The translations under genes were made by a program, and so were the position numbers. Below, one piece after another: positions 44,707-55,200 of a stretch of DNA of 64,000 bases. Every line of letters begins with the position of its first letter. The stretch's first letter is position 1. The DNA is taken from positions 34,215,001-34,279,000 of the forward strand of contig JBANSL010000001.1 in NCBI GenBank assembly GCA_037127255.1, given 5' to 3'. The notes beneath the pieces were generated by a model. It saw only the letters and a program-made list of their open reading frames with translations, ran no database searches and was not told where the DNA came from. The DNA is from Persicaria tinctoria (Eukaryota > Streptophyta > Magnoliopsida > Caryophyllales > Polygonaceae).

Positions 44707-45994
44707 TAGGGCTGGGGAAAATTTCCCACGAAAACCATACCAACACGTGCCAATCGAACCAATTGTCAAAAGTCGGTACGGTAATGGTAATCGAAACGGA
44801 AAAGTTGGGATTACCATTACCAACCGATTTGCAATTGGTTGGTACGGTAATTACCAACCAACTACTACCAATATACATATATTTTTTTTTAATTATATTT
44901 TAATTGTTTTAAGATTACATTAAGTTGGAGTGTTTTTTTAGGTGTGCAACCTTAATTGTCAGTCGTCCTATTACCCTCACGGGGCACATAGGAATAGAAG
45001 ATATCAAGAAAAGATAATAAAATTCATTTGATATCACCCATAATTAATTCTATTTCCCAGGGACAAGTCACGCTGTTCTGTAAGTAATTTATTATTATTT
45101 GCGAATCACCTTCAACAATTAATTTATTATATTTGTTATTTTTAGCACTAAGTACTCCTTCTCTTAGAGCGATAGTTTCAGCCATAATCGGAGTTTGTGT
45201 TCCAATATCTCCATTCCCTACACTGACCACATTTCCTTCTGAGTTCCGAATTATAAAACCAATTGATGCTTCCCCCTGATTATTAACTCCACCATCGAAA
45301 TTGAGCTTCATGACACCCTGTTCAGGTTTTTTCCATTTCACATTCTTCCTACAAACCTTTCCCTTTTTTTCCCTTCATCCCCGTTGTATCTCTATATTGT
45401 CCTTCTTTTTCCTCCTTCTCAGCTTTTCCCATCCTTATTTTTTACTTGTCATTGTTGTTTGTTATTCAAGTTAATAAGTACCCCGTATTACTTATTTCTT
45501 TTTTACTTGTTATTTTATTTTTGATACTAGTATTACCTATTAACTTGATTTCTTTTTATATTTGTTATTTTTATAAATTGTTTTTAACCAAGGGAAGAAT
45601 GCTAGTTCGGCTTCGGTTCGGACTAAAACCTAAATTTTATTCGGAAGCTAGTGTACATGTTATTTTGAATATTATCGGGACTATTTAAGTCTTTATATTG
45701 CTTTCGTGTTTAAATGTATGAACAATTTAAGTATTTATGTTGTTGCTACTTATAAATTTTAAATTTTATTTAAGTTGTATTGTCTTTGATTATTTGTATG
45801 TTTTTTCCATCAACACCCAAAACATGGTAAAATACCATTACCAACACGTACCAACCAACTTAATTGGTAACCAATTAAGTTGGTACAACCCCTTCGGTGG
45901 TTGGTAATGGTTTGGATTTTAGGATTACCAATTATAATTGGTTGGTACATGGTAGTGACAAAAACTAATTGGTATTGTACCAATTCCACCCCTA
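44707..45994. mobile_element. Non-autonomous hAT element with perfect 8-bp duplication
   Basis: The ends are TAGGGCTGGGGAAAATT and the complement of AATTCCACCCCTA. The exact duplication CGTATGCG lies at 44699-44706 and 45995-46002. It is 1288 bp with no transposase. Both subterminal zones repeat ACCAACC / TTGGTA motifs (about 44745-44870 and 45835-45980). It contains an RNase H piece from a LINE and sits in the probable solo LTR. Confidence 0.88.
45024..45341 (-). pseudogene. LINE RNase H fragment inside the hAT
   Basis: A 105-codon frame: KWKKPEQGVMKLNFDGGVNN, IGFIIRNSEGNVVSVGNG, MAETIALREGVLSA, LIVEGDSQIIINYL, CPWEIELIM. It is the N-terminal two-thirds of the archaeal-like RNase H of plant L1; the last acidic motif is missing. 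I see no A tail or target duplication, so capture by the hAT and a LINE insertion are both possible. Confidence 0.8.
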
Positions 45995-46764
45995 CGTATG
46001 CGTATGCCTGCTTGTGGGACCCAACATGCGATAGGGCCTCGGTCTAATACTGCCCCGCATATATTTTTTTAGGTCTGTTTTGCAGTTATGCTTGCTCTAG
46101 CTTTTATGACGTGGCAAACCTCCCGGGTGATTGCAAAGAAAATGTCTAACTCCGCTAATTCGGCTTAATAATTTTTGGTAATATGTTTTGTGGTTTCGGT
46201 TTTGCAGTTATGCTTGCTCTAGCTTCTGTTTTGCAGTTGTACTTTACTTTCCACTTTCGTAGTTTCTTCCAAAATTAATTTCCGCGACTTAGTCTTTAGG
46301 GTAAGTTAAGGGTACTCAATGGCCCTTCATACCTGAATTGCAAGATCTAAAATAAGGTATCCAATGTTCGAAACATAACCCGAATATTTATATTCGGGCC
46401 GTTACATAAGATGTGACAGAGACAACTCAAGATAGGCAACCACGAGGGAGGAAGACTTTCATTGAAGAGGAACCATGAGCTGTCTAGAAGACTTGGAAGA
46501 CAATTCAAAAGGCAACCACAGTCCACGGAAGAAGATAGAAGGGAGGAAAAGAGGTTGGATGTGAACCCGGTCCAACTCTTTATTTTTTTCCTAAGAAAAC
46601 CGTTCAAGAAAACCATTGTAAAAAAAATCAACGTAGGCTACCTTGTTAGCGTTTTTAACCCATGAGAAAACCCATGGTAATAATATATCACTACCCTCAA
46701 AGGTCGGGATATTTTTATTACATTTGAAAATTGAGAATATATTTTTACCATACCCCCAAAGGTG

Positions 46765-47034
46765 CAGGGCAAGATCTGGTCTCACGTTTCCACTCCTTTC
46801 CTCAACCAAATGTACCAACCAAGCAACTTGTTCATTTATACACCTATATTATACCTATATTAATTTTAAAATGGGGAGGGATGTAGCATACATCAGCCCA
46901 CCCCTAGTTCCATTCCTGCCTCTTCCCTGCCTTTCCTAATCACCCAACTCTCCAACGCATTCCAATATGAAAATCTCCACTCATTACATCCCCGGTGGCT
47001 CCAACGCTTCCATTCTCACTACATCGATCAAATC
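46765..47034. other. Intergenic DNA, no supported gene
   Basis: Short stretch between two DNA transposons. Nothing recognised. Confidence 0.4.
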
Positions 47035-48173
47035 CAGTGGTGGCCCTGGGGTGTGGTGGGCGTTCCTTCGACTCATGGGTTCCCTTTATTTAAAAAAAAC
47101 AATAAAATAAAATAATAAATTTACAAAACGACGTCGTTTTGGGTTGTTTATAATTGAAATGTTGTAATTTGAATTGATTTAGAGAATTGAAATTTTGTTA
47201 GATTTTAGGGTTTGAGATTTGTAGTATGAAAATTGGGGATTTTGATTATGATAATTTGTGTATTTCATTGCTTATGAATGAAATATGATTAGAGATTTGT
47301 AGAATTGAAATTGTGTTACTTGTTAGGTTTTAGGGTTTGAGATTCGAAGTGATTTGAAGTATGAAAACTGGAGATTTTTTTTCATTTTCATTGCTTTTTA
47401 ATTATGATTAGGGATTCAGGTATCGATAATTTTTTCTCGAATCAAGAAAGTGTCAAGTGTTGGTTCATCCACTCCTCCCAATATAGTTGCAAATGTTGAT
47501 AATGCTAATATGGAGGCAAATGTTGATAATGCTAATATGGAGACAAATGTGGATAATTCAATTCGTAATCCTTTGATTGATAATGCTGATGTTGTTGATG
47601 GAGATGATGTTGAGCTTGATAATAGATATGATGTTGTTAATGGTAGTGAGGAGGTTTCGAGCGGACCGAGTGTGAGAGATGATTCCGATAGTTAAATTTG
47701 GAAAAAAGTTAGAATATTATCAAGTGGGAATTTATAGTGTTTTCCCCTTGATTTATCGGCTTCTAGTGTTGGTCTTGGTATTACCAATTGCAACTACTTC
47801 TGTTGAAATAACATTTTCTGCGATGAATATTATCAAGTCAGATTTGTGTAGCAAGATGTTGGATGATCACCTCTCTGATAATCTTGTGTGCTACATTGAG
47901 AAAGATCTTCAAAGTATTGAAAATGAACCTAATTTGGAGCATTATCAAGCTATGATCGAGAACTTGATTTACTTCCTCTATCATCAAAATGAACTTATAT
48001 TTTGTACTATTTAATCTTCCATATGTATTCACTCTAAATGGTTGGTGTTGAACATTTGAATTTATTTGCAGACTTGTATCATTGAATGCTAGTTTGTTGA
48101 TGAATTGACGATGTAACACTTTCGTAGTGTAGAATTTCGCTCCACCTTTCAGAGAGTCCTGCAGCCACCACTG
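47035..48173 (+). mobile_element. Internally deleted hAT element (ZMYM1-like transposase remnants)
   Basis: Possible ends CAGTGGTGGCCCTGGGG and the complement of CTGCAGCCACCACTG. The flanks ATCAAATC and GTGAAATT agree at five of eight bases, consistent with an old 8-bp duplication. It keeps the first and last parts of a transposase gene with the catalytic centre missing, like Ds derivatives of Ac. Confidence 0.6.
47691..48014 (+). pseudogene. hAT transposase C-terminal dimerisation domain
   Basis: Reads FPLIYRLLVLVLVLPIATTS then EITFSAMNIIKSDLCSKM and LSDNLVCYIEKDL. This is the hAT C-terminal dimerisation region (usual core A-S-V-E-R-x-F-S-x-M-x-x-I-K-x-x-L), here with R changed to I. The upstream frame 47450-47695 is acidic with repeated NVDNAN units and would be the transposase N-terminus. 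The two are fused by a deletion and lie in different frames. Confidence 0.78.
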
Positions 48174-48283
48174 GTGAAATTCTCTTCTATCTCCGATCGA
48201 TACCCATCTCCGCAATCAGATTCATCCAATGGTTTGCCCTTCCCCTCCAATCTTACCCCTTCCATCCCCATCTCTTTCTTTCC

Positions 48284-48790
48284 CATCACATGTTTGATCA
48301 TGCCCACAAGGTGATCGATGAAATGATTCAGGGGTTTGGATCTTTGATCTGTTCTTTGCACTTTCTGATAGGTTTTGTGGTTATGGGTCTAATGGCATCA
48401 CTATTTATAGCTGTTTGCTTACTGGGTTTTGTAGGAATCATAGGATTGATCATGCTTGGGTTTGTACTTCAGAATGTGGTGTGGTAGAGTAGCGGTTGCT
48501 CCCTATGCGTCGAGGAATTTGTTGAGTTTGCTTGTCTTTTTGGATCGATTTGATGCAAATGTGGACGTTCTTCAGAAAGAAACAAAGTTTGGATTCAGTG
48601 TGTTTGATTTTTTTTTTCGTGGATTGGTTTGTCCATAAAAATGAAATAGAGAAAGGTCTTATTCTTTACCATGTGATGGCAGAGAGGGGTGTTGTGGTTG
48701 GTGTCATTGATTATAACAGAATTTAGAAGACATTGTGCGGGGCAAAGTCATTGGAACATGTAGATGACATGATGACATGATGTATGGAAT
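48284..48790 (+). pseudogene. Pentatricopeptide-repeat (PPR) protein relic
   Basis: Pieces in different frames read like P-type PPR repeats: FDHAHKVIDEMIQ, then NGITIYSCLLTGFCRNHRID with HAWV, VAPYAS, and GLILYHVMAERGVVVGVIDY followed by a stop, then KTLCGAKSLEHVDDM. PPR proteins bind organellar RNA through tandem 35-residue helical pairs. At least three frameshifts or stops occur in 500 bp, so this is dead. A hydrophobic frame across 48365-48470 comes from the wrong frame. Confidence 0.55.
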
Positions 48791-49018
48791 GCAGACTCTT
48801 TCCTACTATTTTTTTTCTTTTTGTTTTTAAAGCGAAACCACTGGTTATAAGAATAGCGGGATAAAAATCATGAGTGACGGAAAAGAACAAATTATAATGG
48901 TTAGAAACTACCATCGATCTTTTTTTTTTATACTAGGCGACAATTTGGGGGATTAACCATGGTTAACCCACCTCATAAGAGCGTCCAGACGGACGGCGTC
49001 GGCGCACTCAGCAAGAAC

Positions 49019-49521
49019 CAATGTTCTAAAAGGCGCTAAGTGGCCACCTAGCGGGTGGCCACCTAGCGGGTAGGTGGGTGCCTAGACACCCGCCTAGACA
49101 GACTTAGAACAAACTTGAGTATTTCCTTATATTTTAACGCATAGCATATATCAATAATTCTTATTGTAGTAATAATCCCTAATATCACTCATAAACCCAA
49201 ATTTGCAGTGTTTAACTAACACTTAAGTAAATAAATGCAAAAGTATGCATTCAACTAGCGACTCTAAATCTCCTAAAATAGATTGGACTCCAAAACAAAT
49301 ACATCCCGACTTAGGGGATAAAAAAACCTTAAATCGACTAATCACATGCCTAGAAGCTGAAATTGAATAATCATCGGGTTAGGCAGACCTATGCGGCACC
49401 TAGGTTGGATTAGGCAGTCCTAGGCGGCGCCTAGGCGGATTTCCGCCTATAGGGCCGCCTAGGCTTAAAAATTCCTAGGTGCCCTCTCGCCTAGCGCCTA
49501 GGCGCGATTTTTAGAACACTG
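49019..49521. mobile_element. Short hAT-type MITE in the LINE RNase H
   Basis: Ends CAATGTTCTAAAAGGCGC and the complement of GCGATTTTTAGAACACTG. The flanks GCAAGAAC and CCATGAAC match at six of eight bases. It is 503 bp. Subterminal CCTAGGCG-type repeats are numerous near both ends. It splits the RNase H tail of the LINE. Confidence 0.7.
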
Positions 49522-50012
49522 CCATGAACAAATACGTCAACGAAGTGCAAGGAAAGACCAACGTGAGCCAGCAAATCAGCCACACATTTCCCCTTGCGGA
49601 AGATGTGGGAGAAGGAGACACGATCAAATGTCCCACAAAGGCCAAGAGCATTAGAGACCGCCAACTCGATCTCCCAAGGACATCGCCAAATCCCCTTCAA
49701 GGCGTTAATCACCTTCGTGCAAGCGCCCTCCACCTCCAGGCAGGAGAAACCCCGTTTCACCGGTTACTAGAGACTAGCCAGAAGACCAAAACACTCTGCT
49801 CGGTCAATAGAGACCTTCCCGTGAGCACGTGCCCCGCACAACAAGACCTCACAACGGTCATCCCGGATTACAAACCCGGTCGTTACCTCACCTGAACTGA
49901 TCTTCGCACCATCGAACTTGAGTTTGACAACACCAATATGAGGCTTTTTCCATTTAACCATTTTTAGAATTTTTGTTTTCGTTTGATGAGAGTTTGGTTT
50001 TATGTTGTCCAC
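49522..50012 (-). pseudogene. LINE RNase H domain
   Basis: First frame (49767-50012): KWKKPHIGVVKLKFDGAKIS, TGFVIRDDRCEVLL, DRAECFGLLASL. Second frame (to 49522): SCLEVEGACTKVINALKGIW, CPWEIELAVSNALG, FRKGKCVADLLAHVGLS. One frameshift separates them and the expected FDG/EGD pattern is partly degraded (EGA). Confidence 0.78.
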
Positions 50013-50352
50013 GCCATCTTCTTGTTTCTTTGATTATGCTGTCTTCCATGTTGTTCTGTACTATTTGATATATCTTAACCAATCTTCCACCTTGTCAATG
50101 TATGTCATTGTTGTCGAAGAGTATCCTGTTTCACATCATCCAAATTCCCTATAGAAAGCTAGAATCGATTTTTGCTATGATAAAAGCTTAGAGAAGATCT
50201 CCGAGATGATGTTCTTATACAATTTGTTCTCTTTTTTTTCGTATTTCTTCTTGTTCCTTTGATATATCTTAACCAATCTTCCACCTTGCCAATGTCATTG
50301 TTGTCAAAGAGTATCTTGTTTCTCATCGTCCAAACTCTCCATAGGGAGAAAG

Positions 50353-50646
50353 CTAGAATCGATTTTTGTTATGAAGGAGCTTGGAGAAGATCTCCGAGAT
50401 GATGTTCTTATGCGGTTTGTTATCTTTGTCCGTATTTTGGATAATTTGTTCAATCTGTCTATCCATTCTTCTTATCACATCAAGCATAATGTGACATTCA
50501 GTGAAGATGTGTGTATCATCCTCCACATTATGGTCACAGAGAGGGCATTTCATAAGGACATAGACTCCATTGCTTTGTAATCTCGTTTTCGTTGGGGTTC
50601 CATTTAAGAGGTTTTTCCAGAGAAAGTTTTTATCTTTGATGGGCAA
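50353..50646 (-). pseudogene. LINE zinc-binding domain fragment
   Basis: Reads DKNFLWKNLLNGTPTKTRL, then CPLCDHNVEDDTHIFTEC: a complete C-x-x-C ... H-x(4)-C zinc cluster. It precedes the RNase H of the same LINE. Confidence 0.75.
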
Positions 50647-50650
50647 TCAA

Positions 50651-50995
50651 TTTTCCAAATCCATTCAATTTGGTAAGTAATTCCCCGTTAAGTCCTCTTG
50701 CGCATGCAATCTACTAGTAAAAGGGTGATTTTAATGAATATTATCATATTGAGTTGTTATGATCAAATGTGTTGATTTAGTTGGGAATCTACAATAACAC
50801 CAACACCAACACCAACACCAACACCAACAATAATGAGTACAAATGGAAACCTGAAACTACACGGGGTACAGGGGGGAGGTAAAGCACTGATAGATACATA
50901 ACTCTCAATGATCCTCCAAACAGCACACTGCAAGGCTCTGCAAGTAGCAAAAGTTGCTAGGTTTTTATTTTTTCAGCGCTTAATACCTGATTATA
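50651..50995. other. Downstream flank of the 5'-nucleotidase gene with (ACACCA)n microsatellite
   Basis: Probably includes the gene's 3' untranslated region. An (ACACCA)n repeat of about five units lies at 50796-50829. No other gene. Confidence 0.55.
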
Positions 50996-52104
50996 CTACA
51001 AAGAATACTTGTTCCTGCGGTCCTCATTGTACTGCGAGCAGTAGAATGAATATGAATCGTGGGCGAGTGTCTGCAACAAAGGAAGACATGCTCATACATT
51101 CTCATCTTTGCATATTGTATTAGTATTAGTGTATTAGTTTACACAAGAAAATTAGAAAAGAACGGAAATATACATAAGTGATACCTGTTCCTGAGAGCGA
51201 AAATACATGAAAGGTGTGTAATGTAGGAAATTTGACACCCTCGACGTGTAAATATCAGCATACCTGCAAATTGCATGGTGAATTTTTATTTATTTTTAAA
51301 TCTAGATTCTAGACAATCTCACCTCAAATGTATGGTAGACAAACAATTGAAGCGCTTCAGTAAACAAGGGGGATGAGTTTTTGGAAAAAATATGAGAAGG
51401 TTTTGTAAACTATAGAGAGAAATACCGGGGGTTAGGATTAAGAAAATTGAAAGAAGTGTTACATACTTCTCAATTTGCCTCATCAGGTGGCTTTTATCCC
51501 AGAGTCCAGCGCGTGAAAGAAATCCCCACCTGTTTCACATGGAACGTACAATGTACCAATTACACAAAAATGCATATAACCACATGGAACCATTGAGCCC
51601 TTTTTGGTATAAATTAAGTTTCTTTTATAAATTACATTCAGTTATACCCACTATTTCCGATAGCTTGTTTCAGAGAGACTCCTGTGGCCAGTTAACAATA
51701 CGTATAACTAGGGGTGGGCACAAATCCCGCAAATCCCGATCCCGTCCCGGTCCCGTCCCGATCCCGTCCCGATCCCGGTGGGATTTAGGACAAAATAGCG
51801 AATCCCGTCCCGATCCCGTCCCGCAAAAATTATGCGGGACGAAACGCGGGACGATCCCGGTGGGATCCCGCAAATCCCGTCCCGTCCCGCATATAATAAT
51901 AATAATATTATTAATAATAATAATATTATAATAATAATATTATTATAATATTATAGAATAATAATAATATATTATTAGTATTATTATTTTGAGCAAATAT
52001 TATTTATAACTATAATAATAATTTTCAATTTATAATAATAATAATATTATTATTATTATATAATATTATAATATAATTTAATAATAATATTAATTTATAA
52101 TAAA

Positions 52105-52144
<40 letters not shown>

Positions 52145-52244
52145 CATATTATATTTTTTCTTGTAAAGTATAATTATTTTATAATAATAAAAATAAAAAT
52201 AAGTAATTTTATTTTATTTTTAATTATAACGTGGGATTATTATA

Positions 52245-52285
<41 letters not shown>

Positions 52286-55200
52286 ATAAAAACAGATTAC
52301 AAGAAATTAGTGGGCAACCGAGATACTATCTGGGCACCCACTCCTTTAGCGATAACAAAGCCAAGTCTAGTAAAAATATAACCTGCAGCACGAGCCCCAG
52401 CATCCTGAGATACCGAGAATTTCTGAATCCGCTTCAGCAATGCAACCGCATCTGTATCCAACTCCCCCAATGAAGTGAATGAGAAGGGTAGGAAACCATA
52501 ACCAGCCGCCGTACACAAATCTCGATACATGACACACTTACATCGAGCAGCATCAACAACAGCACGACCAGGCATAAAGTCAGAAATTCCAGACTGAGTC
52601 AATGGAGAGGATCCCATCAGATCGACACACACATCCCGCCCCTTTAGAGTTACAAGAGGCAAATAGCTAATTAAATACGGTATTCTTCCTAACTATCAAT
52701 CGATAATTAGACAATATTGGTAAATCTCGTCTCAATTCCTTTCCGTCCTGATCTAGTAAGATAATGTAGCCAAATATGTTGAACATTATAATTAATTATA
52801 CAATCATTGTATGAATTAATAATAGTCTTATAATATTAATATTAATATTATTATTATTATTGAATAATATAGTTGAGAATAATACCGTATTCAACATATT
52901 ATACTAAATAATGAATTATGAAAGCATTATTTCACTTTGCGAATTTATATAATATTTTATTATTTTTATATGCGGGACAAGGCCCGTCCCGTCCCGATCC
53001 CGTCCCGTCCAGACCCCATCCCGTCCCGATCCCGTCCCGAAAAAAAAATGTCAATCCCGTCTCGATCCCGTCCCGAAAAAATTTCGCGGGACGAGTCCCG
53101 TCCCGGCCCAATCCCGTCCCGTCCCGTCCCGTGCCCACCCCTACGTATAACTGTCACAGAATTAGCAAATATCCTTCCCCTATCTCGCTCTTTAACTGTC
53201 CTTTTCTTTTGTGTCCAATCCTTGGTTTAGTGAAATGTTGAAATCCAATCTATTGTTTTAGGAATCTTTCCTTTAAACCTCGGAGGGTGGAAGGAGTCAA
53301 ACAGCCTACTCCCCTCAACCCCTTTTTGTGATATTCTCGAGAATAAAAGGAAACGAAAAAAGGGCAATTGATGCATATTCTTGGCTGGGAAAAAACATGC
53401 ACCAGGTTACTACATCTATTACCTTCTGTTGAATAGCTCACCATCTGTTTCCATCAATGGCACAATCTTTTGGTCCAGTCTTTGCATAACAATGAGTAGC
53501 TTTTGCATGCTCTCTGTGAGATCTTGGTCATCCATTTTAGTTGCAGCAAGGGTCTGCATTCAAAAATTTTAATTCAGAAGAATTTTGAAAATCATGCAAA
53601 TGACAAAAGAAGTTGAGAGGAAGGTCCAGCTCCATGGAGACCAAATTTTCATTCAGAGCAGCTTAAGGTGGACTAAGAAAAGTAACGAAAAGATAAACAT
53701 GATTCTGACTCTTCAGACTCTTAACTAGACAGAAACCTTTTGACAATTTAAGATGTATGATGTAGAAAGGCAAAGAGAATGTTTTACTTGTGCAGGACGG
53801 TCCCTATTTCGCCTTTGTAGTGCAAGACGAAGTTGGTTAAATAGATCGCCAACAACCTCTTTCTGATTAACGAGTTCTATTAATGTGGCTCGGTGAGCCC
53901 GGCTACCAACCAAAGCTCTGTACTGAATTATCACAAATCCAGAGAATATTGCAAACACTTGATGAGCACAAGGAGACAAATAGATAATAAATAAGCAAAT
54001 ATGAAAAACTCAATCAATTAGATGGGTATGAACCAATGCAAACCTCTTCTTCCAGTTCTCGGCATATCAATGCTGTACGCCAACGTAAATGAACCTTGGA
54101 TTGGCTTACATCAGTGTATATATGGTCACCCACATATAATATTTCATCTCCATGAATGCCAAGTGAATTTTCAACCATCTGAGCACTGCCTCCAGAGTAC
54201 AAGCCACCTTGTCCAAAATTTAAATGAACAAAGTCAGATATATGTTGCTTATTAAATGCAAAACTGATCACTGGTGAAATTTATAATAAACATCAAAGTT
54301 AAAGGTTTCCTGATATAGTGAAGAATACAAATCACAAGATATAATGACCAAACACAATAAAGCGATAAACACAGATTTCCCGAGCCAAAGGATAGGAATC
54401 CTCTTGACAATCCTCACTAACTTTACCTGAGAAGGGAAACCCTCTCTCGCACAAATGGCATAAGCCGATTACAAAAGAAAATGACAGCAGGCATCTAGCC
54501 TCATTTCTTCTATAATTTATAACAGGTACTATTCTCAAGCCACTACAGGTGAAACTATAATCTACCTCTGACCCTCACCCTTTCATTGTGGAAAAAGATC
54601 TTCACAGCCTAGTTGGACCCAGCTAATGGTCCAACTCTTAACTTCTTTCTGATATACAAAATCTAAGGCACAACAGTTTTGTTACAAGTCACTCCCATTC
54701 CCCATTCTCAATCTTGCACTTTCTCATCAAATTTAATTATTATGTTTATGCTAAATAGGAACATGAAATTGGGAAAATTACCAAAGAGTTGGTTGATATG
54801 AGCAGATTTTTAACCTTGTTATGATTCCTTGAATGGTCTATTATGATGAAGGAATAGATAGGGTTTATTTAAGCTAATGTAACATCTCAAACCTTGGGAT
54901 TTAATATACGGAGATCCAATTCGCATACATTGAAAATAATTTTCTTAGTCCCATTCAATACCCTGGCTCTCTTTCCAGGAAATAAAAACTGCAGTTAAAG
55001 GAATCATAACTAATGAAATGGCAACAAGGAAACGTGCATTTACCTACAAACCACTCCATTTTTTTAATTTGTGATGAGCATTCAGTGTCTTGTTTAGAAA
55101 GATAATCACTACATACTGTAATAATTATCGCACAATACTGAAAGCGCTTAAAACAGGAAGCAAACAAGAACCCAGATTCACACACAAAAGAACACAACAT

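Larger units (their letters stand above)
42174..46406 (+). mobile_element. Probable solo LTR interrupted by a hAT element
   Basis: A non-coding block ending in CGGGCCGTTACA and possibly starting TGTAAAGATTGG, with near-duplications GAAGA and TAAGA (4 of 5 bases). It has a TATA box TATATAAAG (42527-42535) and no internal domain. Just before the right end is a perfect inverted repeat CCCGAATAT-TT-ATATTCGGG (46379-46398). Without the hAT the length would be about 2.9 kb, in the range of Ty3/gypsy LTRs. The left end is tentative. Confidence 0.45.
41742..46764. mobile_element. DNA transposon with about 200-bp inverted arms, enlarged by nested insertions
   Basis: The arms 41742-41975 and about 46575-46764 are diverged inverted copies. 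Shared blocks include CACCTTTG-GGGTAT, TTTCAAATGTAATAAAAATA, TCCCGAC-TTTGAGG-TAGTG, GGGTTTTCTCA and TTCTTGAACGGTTTTCTTAGGA. Taking out the inner LTR copy leaves about 0.8 kb with no coding capacity, as in a foldback or Mutator-like non-autonomous element. I found no target duplication, so the family is unsettled. Confidence 0.6.
48919..50650 (-). mobile_element. 5'-truncated L1 LINE with RNase H
   Basis: Minus-strand remnant from the zinc-binding domain (50353-50646) through RNase H (49522-50012, ending at 48930-49018 beyond a hAT insertion) to an A-rich tail (poly-T at 48919-48928). It contains a partial internal duplication (about 50066-50230 and 50260-50425). It lies about 350 bp downstream of the 5'-nucleotidase stop codon, on the same strand. 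Confidence 0.8.
51709..53143. mobile_element. Non-autonomous hAT with TCCCG subterminal arrays, in an intron
   Basis: Ends TAGGGGTGGGCACAAATCCC and the complement of GTCCCGTGCCCACCCCTA. The exact duplication CGTATAAC lies at 51701-51708 and 53144-53151. It is 1435 bp. Arrays of TCCCG / ATCCCG line both ends (51725-51890 and 52980-53130). The middle is (TAA)n-rich and holds an RTE-type LINE piece. Confidence 0.92.

Noticed and set aside
48290..48487. Hydrophobic frame that looks like a membrane protein
   Set aside because: Another frame across the same bases reads PPR repeats; the hydrophobic translation is the shifted frame.
52918..53241. Proline/arginine-rich frames (RPVPIPSRP-type) on both strands
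   Set aside because: They are translations of the TCCCG subterminal array of the hAT element.
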